A stretch of DNA of 64,000 nt from an uncultured Dorea sp. (GCA_910578865.1 CAJTRM010000011.1:31834-95833), one strand, 5' to 3'; numbered from the stretch's first letter, positions 31,886 through 41,185 are shown. Made by a program: numbers and translations. The notes: generated by a model from the sequence alone, not told the origin.

Positions 31886-34001
31886 TTTATATTATGCAAC
31901 CTCATATAACAAAGCAGAGCATGATATTGCAAATGAATTTTATCTTCCATGTATGAGGAATTCGGTTAGGTACGATAGAATATCTGGATATTTTGGAAGT
32001 ACAATTTATATTATTGCTTGGGACGCTCTGAAGGAATTTATGGAGAACGGCGGGAAAATGAGAGTGATATGTTCACCATATATTTCAGAAGCTGATGAAT
32101 TGGCACTTTCGCAAGGGTATTCTGCAAGGGGGGATGAGATTCTCGCTAATGCGATAATAAAAGAAGTAGAATCGATGTTAGAAAGTCCAAATTTATCTGC
32201 TCCGTCAAAATTGTTAGCGTATTTGGTTGTAGAAGGAATTATCGATGTTAAAATTGCTGTTCCAACCGGACATGAAACACCAACAGCGAGAAGATTGTTT
32301 CATGACAAGGTGGGTATTTTTCACGATAATCAAAAGAATATGGTTGGTTTTAGAGGATCCATGAATGAAACTTTTAAAGGTTTAGCAGAGGATGGGAATA
32401 TTGAGTCGGTTGATGTGTTCCCAAATTGGTTAGATCAAAGAGATCGCGAAAGGGTTGAGGAAGCCTCAAATTTTTTTGATAAGTTGTGGAAACATATGAT
32501 ACCTGGAATTCAAGTGTTTGGCTTTCCATCGGCTGTAAAAGAAATTTTAAAAGTTAAAACGGACGGTATAAAGTGGGAAGAACTTTTAGACGAGATTAAG
32601 GTGTCCGATAATAAGGCATTGAAATGGAAACCCGGTTCTGGGCCTGATGCAAGAATCCCAAGAAAGCATCAGACAAATGCTTTGGAAGCATGGGAAAAAA
32701 ATGGCAGGAGAGGTATTTTTGAACATGCTACAGGAAGCGGAAAAACTTTCACTGCTATGTGTGCAATTAATGACGCATTAAAAAAGAATGAGACAGTACT
32801 TGTACTGGTGCCTTCGCGTGATTTGTTAAAACAGTGGAATAAGGAACTACGAGAAACAATAACAGATTTAGATGTATTCTATCTTTTGTGTGGTGATGGT
32901 AATTCAGAGTGGAAAAAGCAAGGGAAGCTTGCTGCTTGGACGGGTAAAAGTAAAGATACATATAGAATAGTAATAGCAACGATGGATACAGCTTCTTCAA
33001 ATGATTTTGTTAGAAAACTAAGTCAAGGGGAGCATTTGATGATTGTTGCAGATGAAATGCATCGAATGGGAAGCCCGAAGCGAAGGAATATTCTTACAAT
33101 AAACTCAGGTGCACGACTTGGTTTATCGGCGACACCAAGAAGATATGGAGATCCTGAAGGAACAAATGCACTATTCGATTATTTTGGCGGGTTAATACCA
33201 CCGCCTTTTACATTAGAAGATGCTATAAAAAGTGGAGTATTAACACGTTATTTTTATTATCCGCAAAGGATTAGCTTAACCCAAAAAGAGCAAACTGCAT
33301 GGGATGAAGTCACAGACGAGATTCGTAAGCTTATGGCTCGAATGGGAGCTAAAGAGGATGGAAAGCTTAATATTAATGGAAATCCAAGACTCAAGCAGTT
33401 GCTTATTAATCGCTCAAGAATTGTAAAAAATGCGGCAGGGAAGGTTCCTTTAGCAATAAAGGTATTAAAGGAAAAATTTCAAGAGGGACAAAAATGGATC
33501 ATTTATTGCGATAATATCTCTCAACTAAATGCTGTATGCACACAAGCTAGAGCTGCAGGCTTCGATGCTTATGAATACTATGCAGAGATGGAAGGCGATA
33601 GAGACACTACTTTGGAATATTTCTCCCAGAATGGTGGGGTATTGGTCTCTATAAAGTGCCTTGATGAAGGGGTAGATATTCCATCTACGACTGATGCACT
33701 GGTACTTGCTTCATCGCAGAATCCTAGAGAATTTATTCAACGTAGAGGACGAATCTTGAGAAATTCTTCAGGTAAGCTGTTTGCTCACTTATACGATGCA
33801 ATTACAGTTCCGGTTATGGCTGAAGATGAAAGCGAGAAAGGGCTATCAATAATAGCAGCTGAACTTTCTCGTGCAATTCAATTTGGCGAAGGGGCTGAAA
33901 ATCCTGCATGCGTTACTGACTTAAAAAATATAGCAATTGATTACCAGATAGACTATGACACGATTAAAGATGGAGGAATTGAAGACGATGATGAAGAGTA
34001 A
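31872..34001 (+). CDS. PLD-nuclease/superfamily 2 helicase fusion
   Basis: A 709-residue protein. The N-terminal 200 residues form a PLD-type domain: HDKVGIFHD at about 143 and RGSMNET at about 162, fitting HxK...D...GSxN. The rest is an SF2 helicase: ATGSGKTFTAM (Walker A, about 287), ADEMHR (DExH, about 393), LSATPRR (about 418), VLVSIKCLDEGVDIPSTT and QRRGRILRN (motif VI, about 620). Such fusions cut and translocate DNA in restriction and defence systems. Here it is the best candidate for the effector or restriction subunit. GGAGGG precedes the ATG. Confidence 0.9.
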   Translation: MALSDLYYATSYNKAEHDIANEFYLPCMRNSVRYDRISGYFGSTIYIIAWDALKEFMENGGKMRVICSPYISEADELALSQGYSARGDEILANAIIKEVESMLESPNLSAPSKLLAYLVVEGIIDVKIAVPTGHETPTARRLFHDKVGIFHDNQKNMVGFRGSMNETFKGLAEDGNIESVDVFPNWLDQRDRERVEEASNFFDKLWKHMIPGIQVFGFPSAVKEILKVKTDGIKWEELLDEIKVSDNKALKWKPGSGPDARIPRKHQTNALEAWEKNGRRGIFEHATGSGKTFTAMCAINDALKKNETVLVLVPSRDLLKQWNKELRETITDLDVFYLLCGDGNSEWKKQGKLAAWTGKSKDTYRIVIATMDTASSNDFVRKLSQGEHLMIVADEMHRMGSPKRRNILTINSGARLGLSATPRRYGDPEGTNALFDYFGGLIPPPFTLEDAIKSGVLTRYFYYPQRISLTQKEQTAWDEVTDEIRKLMARMGAKEDGKLNINGNPRLKQLLINRSRIVKNAAGKVPLAIKVLKEKFQEGQKWIIYCDNISQLNAVCTQARAAGFDAYEYYAEMEGDRDTTLEYFSQNGGVLVSIKCLDEGVDIPSTTDALVLASSQNPREFIQRRGRILRNSSGKLFAHLYDAITVPVMAEDESEKGLSIIAAELSRAIQFGEGAENPACVTDLKNIAIDYQIDYDTIKDGGIEDDDEE

Positions 34002-34194
34002 TGTTGAGGTTGAGGAGTTAATCGGCGTCTTAGAAAAAATACGCAGCGAGAAATATCCAGATATTCCAGAGTCACTTATTCGAGAAATTGTGGCAACAGA
34101 ATTTGAACAACAGGATGACAGAGCGCAGGCAAGAAAAAATACAAAGAAAATCATTGATGAATTCTTGAAAAATGTGAAGCCTGAGGAGGTGTAA
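33988..34194 (+). CDS. Small accessory protein between the helicase and the DndD-like gene
   Basis: A 68-residue, acidic, helix-rich protein: EVEELIGVLEKIRSEKYPDI and QARKNTKKIIDEFLKN. GGAGG lies before the ATGATG at 33988. It overlaps the helicase end by 14 bp and ends 1 bp before the DndD-like gene. No family is recognised; it may be a small subunit that joins the two large proteins. Confidence 0.65.
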   Translation: MMKSNVEVEELIGVLEKIRSEKYPDIPESLIREIVATEFEQQDDRAQARKNTKKIIDEFLKNVKPEEV

Positions 34195-34195
34195 A

Positions 34196-36193
34196 ATGCT
34201 ACAGTTTACAGGTTTAGTCATTGAAAATTTTGGACCATTTAAGGGTACCCAGACAGTTGAATTTGTTGATGCTGATGGAGTTACAATTATTTGGGGTAAT
34301 AACGGTAGAGGAAAGACAACATTGCTTAATATAATTAGATATGCTCTTTTTGGTAAATATCAAAACAGACGTGGTGCGGATGTTGACCTTCCAAGTTTAG
34401 CAAATCTTGAAGGAAAAAAAGACGGGAAGTATGATTTTAAGGTTGTCCTTAAAATGCTAAATGATGGCGTACGATATGAACTTACAAGGCAATATGTTGT
34501 CCGTAGAGGTATATCACATCCTCAAAAAAATGATGATTATGAAGAGCATGTTTTTTTAAAAAAAGAAGGAGCTATTTTATCGCCAGATCAACGAGAACAT
34601 GAGCTTAATCTCATAATGCCAAGTGAGGTTTCTAGATTTTTCCTTTTTGATGGTGAGTTATTACAAGAATATGAAGAACTGCTGATGGAAGGGACACAAA
34701 CAGGAACAACAATCAAAGAATCAATAGAACAGATTTTGGGTGTGCCGGTACTTACTAATGGTGCTATTGATACGGCGGCGGCTTTAGAGGAGTATCGAAA
34801 AGAAAAGAATAAAACGGCCCAAAGTAATGCGCAAACACAAAAAATAGCCGCTCAAATGACGGCATTGGAAGCTGAAAAACAAGAGCATAATGCTGAATTA
34901 AGTCGTTTGCGAGAAGAATATAATACGGAATTAGGCAACAAAACAAAACTTGAGGATGAGGCGCAGCAAAGTGAGCATGTTTCTACTTTGTTAAAAAGCT
35001 TGGAAGATCTTGAGGCAGATATAGAATCAAAAAATGCAAGCAGGGATGCTATTCTAACCAGCATTGTATTGGCAACAGGAGAGGCTTGGAAAGGGTTGGT
35101 AAGCAGTAGAGTAGATTCTATTTTGGCCGATGTAAATGCTCAGCTAAAAGCATTAGAAGATCGTGAAAGTGCACATAAAGTTGCAAGTCACTTTATGAAG
35201 GAAATGAAAAATGCGGCAATGAATCATCATTGTGAACTGTGCGATCAGGATATACCAGATGATAAGCTAGAGGCGTTGGTTAAGCGAATTACTTTGGAAT
35301 CAAGTGAATTTGGTGGATTAACAGAGGAGGAGGCCAAGCATTTACAATCACTTAGGGTTCGTAAGAGTACTTTGCAAAGTATGAAAGCGGACAGTAAGAA
35401 GGAGATTCTTGAACTTTTAGAGGCTCAATTGGCTACATTAGAAGTTGAAATTGATGATGCTATTAGACAAAAAAAGACTGTGCGTGAAGAATTAGAAAGG
35501 CATGGGGACGTTGAAGAGCTTTCCAAGGATTCAAAGGAAAATGTAAAACAATTGGCTAATTGCCTAAAGAAGATTGATAATTTAAGGGAAGGAATTCAGC
35601 AGGAAAGGGACAAAATTAAGGAGGTTGAAAGTGCATTAGCTACACTGGAAGAAAAATTAAACAGAGTTTCAACGGATTCAGAAACGCAGTTAGCTAAGCG
35701 TAAGGTAGAGTTATGCGAAGAGATTAATAGCATTTTTGAAGAAGGCATAGCATCTTATCGTGACAAACTCAAAGATGATGTTGAACGTGATGCTACGGAA
35801 TTATTTGTCCAAATAAGTAATGATCCTGATTATACTAGTCTTAAGATAAACGATAATTACGGATTATACATGGTTCACAGCTCTGGAGAAATAGTGCCTT
35901 TAAGGTCAGCAGGTTTCGAACATGTTGTTGCACTTGCATTAATAGGTGCATTGCATAAGAATGCTCCATTAAGAGGTCCAATAATCATGGATTCTCCTTT
36001 TGGACGATTAGATCCTACACATAAAAGTAATATCACAAAGGTTTTACCTAAAATGTCAGAGCAGATTGTTTTATTAGCATATACCCATGAGATTGATGAG
36101 CAAACGGCGAGAGATACTTTAGGTACCGTATTAAAACGAGAGTACAGATTACAGAGATATTCTTCGTTCAATACTCAAATAGAAATGCAGTAG
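34196..36193 (+). CDS. DndD/Rad50-like SMC-type ATPase
   Basis: A 665-residue ABC ATPase of the SMC/Rad50 type, closest in appearance to DndD. FTGLVIENFGPFKGTQ starts the protein, Walker A GNNGRGKTTLL lies at about 33, a zinc-hook-like CELC at about 345 sits between two coiled coils (about 200-330 and 400-520), and the D-loop region DSPFGRLDPTHKSN lies at about 597. DndD helps phosphorothioate DNA in Dnd systems, but no DndC or cysteine desulfurase is present, so here it probably scans or holds DNA. Confidence 0.85.
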   Translation: MLQFTGLVIENFGPFKGTQTVEFVDADGVTIIWGNNGRGKTTLLNIIRYALFGKYQNRRGADVDLPSLANLEGKKDGKYDFKVVLKMLNDGVRYELTRQYVVRRGISHPQKNDDYEEHVFLKKEGAILSPDQREHELNLIMPSEVSRFFLFDGELLQEYEELLMEGTQTGTTIKESIEQILGVPVLTNGAIDTAAALEEYRKEKNKTAQSNAQTQKIAAQMTALEAEKQEHNAELSRLREEYNTELGNKTKLEDEAQQSEHVSTLLKSLEDLEADIESKNASRDAILTSIVLATGEAWKGLVSSRVDSILADVNAQLKALEDRESAHKVASHFMKEMKNAAMNHHCELCDQDIPDDKLEALVKRITLESSEFGGLTEEEAKHLQSLRVRKSTLQSMKADSKKEILELLEAQLATLEVEIDDAIRQKKTVREELERHGDVEELSKDSKENVKQLANCLKKIDNLREGIQQERDKIKEVESALATLEEKLNRVSTDSETQLAKRKVELCEEINSIFEEGIASYRDKLKDDVERDATELFVQISNDPDYTSLKINDNYGLYMVHSSGEIVPLRSAGFEHVVALALIGALHKNAPLRGPIIMDSPFGRLDPTHKSNITKVLPKMSEQIVLLAYTHEIDEQTARDTLGTVLKREYRLQRYSSFNTQIEMQ

Positions 36194-36208
36194 GAGGTGT
36201 ATTTTAAA

Positions 36209-36571
36209 ATGACTGATCTTGTAAATATACGTTTGTCTAAAGAATCAAACGATATTGCTGAGGCATTAGTTTCTACCGGAAAATTTGAAAATGTAATAAC
36301 AGCAGCGAAGTTTGCATTGGCATATGCACTTAAGAACCATTTCGACGAATTTGATCCGTCTAAATACGCTGTTGCTGATAGCGGAGGTAATAACTATAAC
36401 ATTGGTACTGTTGACAAGGATGGGCAGCTTTCGCAGCTTCTTCGTGCAATATATCCAGAAACAGATACACCTTATATTTATGCTCGCGCATTAATGGTGT
36501 TTGGATTGCTAAAAATAGGAGAAAAAATTGAGAACGAAGGTATGCCGTCAGTAAGTTCTTTGTGCGAATAA
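36209..36571 (+). CDS. Small RHH-like protein, possible DndE analogue
   Basis: A 120-residue protein: VNIRLSKESNDIAEALVSTG, FENVITAAKFALAYALKNHF, then YIYARALMVFGLLKIGEKIE. The start resembles DndE, a small protein encoded after dndD that binds nicked DNA through a ribbon-helix-helix-like fold. AGGAGG precedes the ATG by 12 bases. It lies 15 bp after the DndD-like gene. The DndE comparison is by size, position and fold type and is not certain. Confidence 0.5.
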   Translation: MTDLVNIRLSKESNDIAEALVSTGKFENVITAAKFALAYALKNHFDEFDPSKYAVADSGGNNYNIGTVDKDGQLSQLLRAIYPETDTPYIYARALMVFGLLKIGEKIENEGMPSVSSLCE

Positions 36572-36587
36572 TATTTTAGGAGGTGCC

Positions 36588-37277
36588 ATGAGAATAGAAA
36601 ATGCTGATACTCATGGCACTTTTTGCTATGAGATTAAAAATCGATTTAGGTGCATTGTTGAAGTAGAAGGTAATGAAAAACTTTGTTATGTTGCTTCGTC
36701 AAGTAAACTTTCAAATTTTATTGAGTTAGCAGGAGCTAATGTTTTACTATTGCCTAAGGGCAAAAATGCATCGTCTACAGAATATACTTTATATGCCGCC
36801 GAAGTAGCTAATGGAAGAGTATTATTAGAGCTTTCGCTTGCTAACACAGCGATAGAAGAACAACTATATAGAAGGTATTTCAGCTTTTTGGGGAAACGAA
36901 AAAATATTCACCGAGAAAAGACCGTGGATGGATATAAAGCAGACCTCTATATTGAAGATACAGATACGTTAGTGGAAATCAAAACAGTTATTTCACCTGA
37001 AAGGACAGCAACTTTTCCTAGTGTTTATTCTGAAAGATCTTTAACCCAGTTAAAAAAAGTTCTGGAGTTATTGGGAAAAAATCATAAAGTTTGTTATTTA
37101 TTCGCAATATTGCATCCTGGTATAAGGAAATTAAAGATAGACACTAATACGGAGTTTTATAAACTTTTTGTACAGTGTGTTGAAGCAGGAATGTTGTATA
37201 GAGCATGTAAGTTGAAGACAACAGAGAATGAAATTAGCGTTGAAGGAATTATAGATATTGATATGGACAATGCATGA
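36588..37277 (+). CDS. SfsA-like protein (putative nuclease)
   Basis: A 229-residue protein with an SfsA-like core: CYEIKNRFRCIVEVEG, YVASSSKLSNFIELAGANVL, DTLVEIKTVISPERTATFPS and SVYSERSLTQLKKVLELL. The D...EIK arrangement resembles a PD-(D/E)xK nuclease centre; SfsA proteins bind DNA and are proposed nucleases. It follows the small RHH-like gene by 16 bp and ends the core operon. SfsA is normally a chromosomal housekeeping gene, so its presence in a defence-like operon is unusual. Confidence 0.7.
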   Translation: MRIENADTHGTFCYEIKNRFRCIVEVEGNEKLCYVASSSKLSNFIELAGANVLLLPKGKNASSTEYTLYAAEVANGRVLLELSLANTAIEEQLYRRYFSFLGKRKNIHREKTVDGYKADLYIEDTDTLVEIKTVISPERTATFPSVYSERSLTQLKKVLELLGKNHKVCYLFAILHPGIRKLKIDTNTEFYKLFVQCVEAGMLYRACKLKTTENEISVEGIIDIDMDNA

Positions 37278-37301
37278 ATGAGTAATTAGGGGGAATTAAC
37301 A

Positions 37302-37727
37302 ATGATTTCTGATGAATTAAAGAAAATAGTTGATCAGTTTGAAAAACAAGGTAAGATGAGATTTCTTGAAGCTGCTACTGAAGAACAGATTGAGAAATTT
37401 GAAACTGATAATGAACTGCAGTTGCCTTCAAAATATAAGGAGTGGTTACTCTTTAGTGATGGCGGGGAGTTTTTCTTACCAGCAGGTGTACAGATGTATG
37501 GTGTTGTACATAAGCCAATGATAAATGTTGAGGATGATGATAGGCCAGATGACAGCTACATTGTTATTGGATCTTTAGCATCTGGAGATCCTGTATTATG
37601 TCAAAAAGATAGTGAAAAAATAGCTGTCTTTGATCATGAAGCAGGTGGTATCGATGACGAATTGATCTATGATGATTTTTTTGCTTTCTTAACAGACCTT
37701 TATGATTTGCTTGGGATAGGAGAGTGA
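37302..37727 (+). CDS. SMI1/KNR4-family protein, possible immunity protein
   Basis: A 141-residue acidic protein with the SMI1/KNR4 pattern: EEQIEKFETDNELQLPSKYK, EWLLFSDGGEFFLPAGVQMY, and an aromatic C-terminus (DDFFAFLTDLYDLLG). This superfamily supplies immunity to many polymorphic nuclease toxins. The gene directly precedes a GH-E-like nuclease gene (4-bp gap), which fits a toxin-immunity pair. GGGGGA precedes the ATG. Confidence 0.82.
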   Translation: MISDELKKIVDQFEKQGKMRFLEAATEEQIEKFETDNELQLPSKYKEWLLFSDGGEFFLPAGVQMYGVVHKPMINVEDDDRPDDSYIVIGSLASGDPVLCQKDSEKIAVFDHEAGGIDDELIYDDFFAFLTDLYDLLGIGE

Positions 37728-37731
37728 TCCC

Positions 37732-38610
37732 ATGTCAAAGACCAGCATGAAGGAAAGAAATAAAGCGATTCGAAAAGCCTGGGAAAGAGAGCAACAATTA
37801 GTACAGGAAGGGCGAGGTACAAGAGACTGGACGGAAGACCAACAGAAGGACATTCTGGATCCAGATAAAGGTAAAGCATATGATGACCAGGGGAGAGTTT
37901 TCGAAGGTCAACATATGAAAAGTGCTGCAGAGTATCCGGAGTATCAGGGAAATCCTGATAATATTCAGTTTCTTACAAAAGATGAGCATTTGGAGGCTCA
38001 TAAAGGAAGTTGGCGGAATCCAACTAATTGGTATTATGATCCGGTAACTAAAGAATTTACGGAATTTGGTGACGTAGAATTAATCCCCTGTAAGGTGATT
38101 CAGTTAAGCGAGCCGGTAGTCGTTATTCAAACTCTGGATATTGAACCTAAAGCACAAGAACAGGAGCCAAAGGTTGAGAAGAATAAGGACGAACCTAAGA
38201 AGGCAGAAGCACCTCCACATAAAGAAGTAAAAGTATCTCCCAAGCAGGTATCTACTTCAAAGCCACCAAAGACGGATGGAAAATTTGTTAAAGGGTTAAA
38301 AGCTGTTGGCAAGTTTATTGTTAATCATCCTGTTGAAAGTCTAGAAATTGCAGGAACTGTTATTTGGGGTGCTGCAGAGATAGTTTCTTCAATAAGTGGA
38401 AATAGAAAAAGTGGTGGGACACAGAGCTCTACTTCGTCAACTTCAACGGGAAAAGTAGATATTGCTACAAAGGTGGCAGATATAGTAGAAAAAGCCAATA
38501 GAGCTATGCCGGGTGAAAATGATGTGACCGGTCATAGACAGCGTTATCATACAAAGGATGGAGTTGTATGGCGAGATAAGGCTCCATATCATAGAGGTGG
38601 TAAAGACTAA
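37732..38610 (+). CDS. GH-E/HNH-type nuclease toxin-like protein
   Basis: A 292-residue protein. Residues 1-105 match the GH-E nuclease domain of polymorphic toxins (GRGTRDWTEDQQKDIL, EGQHMKSAAEYPEYQGNPDN, IQFLTKDEHLEAH). The usual GHH triad is read here as GQH, which may alter activity. A linker rich in Lys, Pro and Glu follows, then a hydrophobic segment (FIVNHPVESLEIAGTVIWGA, about 200-220), and a His/Arg-rich end (GHRQRYHTKDG, APYHRGGKD). Unlike secreted toxins the nuclease is at the N-terminus. The SMI1/KNR4 neighbour is its likely immunity protein. Confidence 0.75.
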   Translation: MSKTSMKERNKAIRKAWEREQQLVQEGRGTRDWTEDQQKDILDPDKGKAYDDQGRVFEGQHMKSAAEYPEYQGNPDNIQFLTKDEHLEAHKGSWRNPTNWYYDPVTKEFTEFGDVELIPCKVIQLSEPVVVIQTLDIEPKAQEQEPKVEKNKDEPKKAEAPPHKEVKVSPKQVSTSKPPKTDGKFVKGLKAVGKFIVNHPVESLEIAGTVIWGAAEIVSSISGNRKSGGTQSSTSSTSTGKVDIATKVADIVEKANRAMPGENDVTGHRQRYHTKDGVVWRDKAPYHRGGKD

Positions 38611-38615
38611 AAGTT

Positions 38616-38645
38616 AGCGGTTTCCAACGTGTATTGGAAGCCGCT
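38616..38645. terminator. Hairpin between converging genes
   Basis: AGCGGTTTCCAA pairs with TTGGAAGCCGCT (one G-T pair) around CGTGTA. There is no strong T-run, but it lies between the end of the nuclease gene and the end of the leftward polymerase gene. Confidence 0.6.
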
Positions 38646-38651
38646 ATATTA

Positions 38652-40637
38652 TTAATCTTTTTTATAAAATTTGGTTTCGTAGCCATCGCCTCTGATCAGG
38701 ATGTCCGGCATCCAAGCGGGAGACTTTCCCATGACGGAAGTAATGCTGCTGACTTCGATATCCTCAGGGCATTCGATAATAAGCTCATCATGGACATGAC
38801 CGCATATCTGCTGATCAGAGAGGTTATGCATGGCATAGCAGAGAAGGTCTCTGGAAACGGCTTGCACGATATTTTCCACAAACTTCGGACCGTAGGATTC
38901 AATGCGTTCCCACTTCTTGGTGGAGCCTATGCCTTCGTAGGTGACGGACTCACCGCCGAATCTGTTCTCACCAATTTTAGGTTTAACATAGCTAAGCATT
39001 CTGCCTGAGGGAAGCTTGATAAGGAGCATACCGCTTTTGTAGCAGAAATGGATTCCATTTACTTCAGTAGGGATGCGAATCTTAATAGCTGTCTTTACTG
39101 CATTATCTACATTCCACCAGAAGGCTGTAATCATAGGATTAGAATTACGCCAGGAATCTACTAGCGGCTGTAATTCTTCCTCAGTTAATCCCATCTCCAA
39201 GGCTCCCATAGATTTCAGAGCACCTACGGATCCACCGTAGCCAAGTGCCAATTCTGCAATTTTGCCTTTTTGTCTGAGGTGAGAGTTCACACCGTGCTTT
39301 TCGACCGGAACTCCAAACATTTGTGAAGCAGAAGCACAGTAGATATCTTTACCTTCAGCAAATACTTCGGAACGCCATGTCTCACCGGCAAGATGTGCCA
39401 GGACTCTGGCTTCGATAGCAGAGTAGTCGCTTACGATGAATTTGTAGCTTGGTCTTGCAATGAAGGCAGTACGAATAAGCTGAGATAAAGTGTCGGGGAT
39501 ATCATCATAAAGCATTTCCATAGTATCATAGTCACCGGTACGAATCAGTTCACGAGCTTCCCCTAGATCAGGCATGTGGTTCTGCGGCAGATTCTGCAAC
39601 TGTATGAGGCGACCGGCCCATCTGCCTGAACGATTGGCACCGTAGAATTGGAACATACCGTGAGCACGACCATCTTTACAGACGGCATTCTGCATTGCCT
39701 GATATTTCTTTACAGAGGATTTTGCAAGCTGAAGTCTGAGTTTGAGGGCTTCTGCAATGTTACCATCGGTTTCTTTTATCAGCCCTGCAACATCCTTCTT
39801 GCCAAGGGATTCTGTCTCCACGCCATTGTCAGAGAGCCACTGCTTCATCTGAACGACGCTGTTAGGGTTGTCCAGATTAGTGATGTTTTGCATTGCAATC
39901 ATGAGCTCTGCTTTTGATTTTTCATCAAATGCGATTGCATTCTTCACCACATCCATATCAAGCATAATGCCTCTGTCGTTGATTTCTTGGTCGATGTGAT
40001 ATTCATACCATACGGAATCAGGCACCGGGAATTTTGATAATCGCTGCTTGATGGAAAGCTCCACCTCAACATCCCTGCGGTTATACGCTTTGAAGGTTTC
40101 CCATTTGTTAGGGGCATGTTCCGGAAGGTTTCGTGTTCTGCCACCGTTTACCTTGGTAGGCTTGCAAGGGCAGCAGAAGTATTTGATTAAGTCCTTACCT
40201 TCCTTCATTTTTTGATCCTGAAGCTTAAGGATAGCACCGACACCTTCTAGTGAGAGTGGTAATCCCATATAGGCAGACCATATCATTGTGCATTTCCAAG
40301 AGGAGGGATCTAGATAGTTGTGTACAGGATCATCCTCTGAATTGTAAGATTTGAAGTATTCAGGATGATGCTTCCGGAGCCAGTTGGACAAACAGACTCT
40401 TTCGAAGGAGGCGTTAAAAGCCCATTTTGTTATATTCTCATCAGATAGTGCTTCCAGGATTTCTGTTGGTATTTCATCACCTGCAGTAAGGTCATAGACT
40501 ACTACTGGCCCATTATCAACAGAAACGCCGAAGAGCAGTATCTCAAAATGATCAGACTCAGCGTATTTGTATGCTCCGCATTTGGAGATATCAATATCGC
40601 TATAGGTCTCTAAATCTATTGACAGTTCTTTTATCAT
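38652..40637 (-). CDS. Phage family A DNA polymerase
   Basis: A 661-residue DNA polymerase I-like enzyme of the phage type. The N-terminal proofreading exonuclease starts with DLETYSDIDISKCGAYKYAE. Polymerase motif A is FIVSDYSAIEARVLAHLAGE at about 398-418 and motif C GHVHDELIIECP near the C-terminus. No 5' nuclease domain is present. It replicates the phage genome with the primase-helicase encoded at 43678. It is the last gene of a leftward early operon that starts at about 43410. Confidence 0.93.
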   Translation of the reverse strand: MIKELSIDLETYSDIDISKCGAYKYAESDHFEILLFGVSVDNGPVVVYDLTAGDEIPTEILEALSDENITKWAFNASFERVCLSNWLRKHHPEYFKSYNSEDDPVHNYLDPSSWKCTMIWSAYMGLPLSLEGVGAILKLQDQKMKEGKDLIKYFCCPCKPTKVNGGRTRNLPEHAPNKWETFKAYNRRDVEVELSIKQRLSKFPVPDSVWYEYHIDQEINDRGIMLDMDVVKNAIAFDEKSKAELMIAMQNITNLDNPNSVVQMKQWLSDNGVETESLGKKDVAGLIKETDGNIAEALKLRLQLAKSSVKKYQAMQNAVCKDGRAHGMFQFYGANRSGRWAGRLIQLQNLPQNHMPDLGEARELIRTGDYDTMEMLYDDIPDTLSQLIRTAFIARPSYKFIVSDYSAIEARVLAHLAGETWRSEVFAEGKDIYCASASQMFGVPVEKHGVNSHLRQKGKIAELALGYGGSVGALKSMGALEMGLTEEELQPLVDSWRNSNPMITAFWWNVDNAVKTAIKIRIPTEVNGIHFCYKSGMLLIKLPSGRMLSYVKPKIGENRFGGESVTYEGIGSTKKWERIESYGPKFVENIVQAVSRDLLCYAMHNLSDQQICGHVHDELIIECPEDIEVSSITSVMGKSPAWMPDILIRGDGYETKFYKKD

Positions 40638-40694
40638 AATCTTTTCCCTTTACAAAAACGACAGCGGCACTTTGGAGGTACCGCCGCCTGGTGA

Positions 40695-40886
40695 TTAGTT
40701 CTTGTCAGTTTCTTCAGTTTTGGACTTGAACCATTTTGGATTAAGCCAGTGAAGAAATCGTTTAACGATACCGAGGAACCAACGCCATACCGCTATTACG
40801 ATCATCATCCAGAAGCAAAAGCAGATGCCGAAAAGAGTTCCATCAATAAGAGCATTCATAAATTCATTCAATAATTCTTTTGTCAT
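40695..40886 (-). CDS. Small membrane protein of the phage replication module
   Basis: A 63-residue protein with one strong membrane helix (DGTLFGICFCFWMMIVIAVW) and a basic C-terminal half (KRFLHWLNPKWFKSKTEE). It lies 57 bp upstream of the polymerase gene in the same operon. Function is unknown. Confidence 0.6.
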   Translation of the reverse strand: MTKELLNEFMNALIDGTLFGICFCFWMMIVIAVWRWFLGIVKRFLHWLNPKWFKSKTEETDKN

Positions 40887-40936
40887 AGGTTGTCACCTGG
40901 CCCTTTCTTAAATAGTGAGATAGAAATGTTCAAAAG

Positions 40937-41116
40937 TTAGTCGTTCTGCTTGTCAGGCAAGCTCTTCATGCGTTTCGCATGATATTCCAGGTCGCGCTTT
41001 TCACGCTTCTTTTCATAGGTTATTCCCTGGATAGTAGAGAGGAGTAAGGATATTCCTGTGCTTCCCCAAATAATAAGAAGTGCGATTGCCAGAATTAGTT
41101 CCATAGCTGTTTTCAT
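40937..41116 (-). CDS. Small membrane protein of the phage replication module
   Basis: A 59-residue protein: an N-terminal membrane helix (MELILAIALLIIWGSTGISL) followed by a charged tail (YEKKREKRDLEYHAKRMKSL). AAAGGTATGG precedes the ATG. It is co-directional with its neighbours. Function is unknown. Confidence 0.6.
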   Translation of the reverse strand: MKTAMELILAIALLIIWGSTGISLLLSTIQGITYEKKREKRDLEYHAKRMKSLPDKQND

Positions 41117-41185
41117 AATTATTCACCATACCTTTCTTTGAATTGGCGGCAGGCTTATCCTACCGCCTTAGTTGTCATGTAGTTA

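Noticed and set aside
34196..36571. A standard Dnd phosphorothioation system
   Set aside because: The DndD-like and DndE-sized genes are present, but no DndC, cysteine desulfurase or DndB is found, and methyltransferases take their place.
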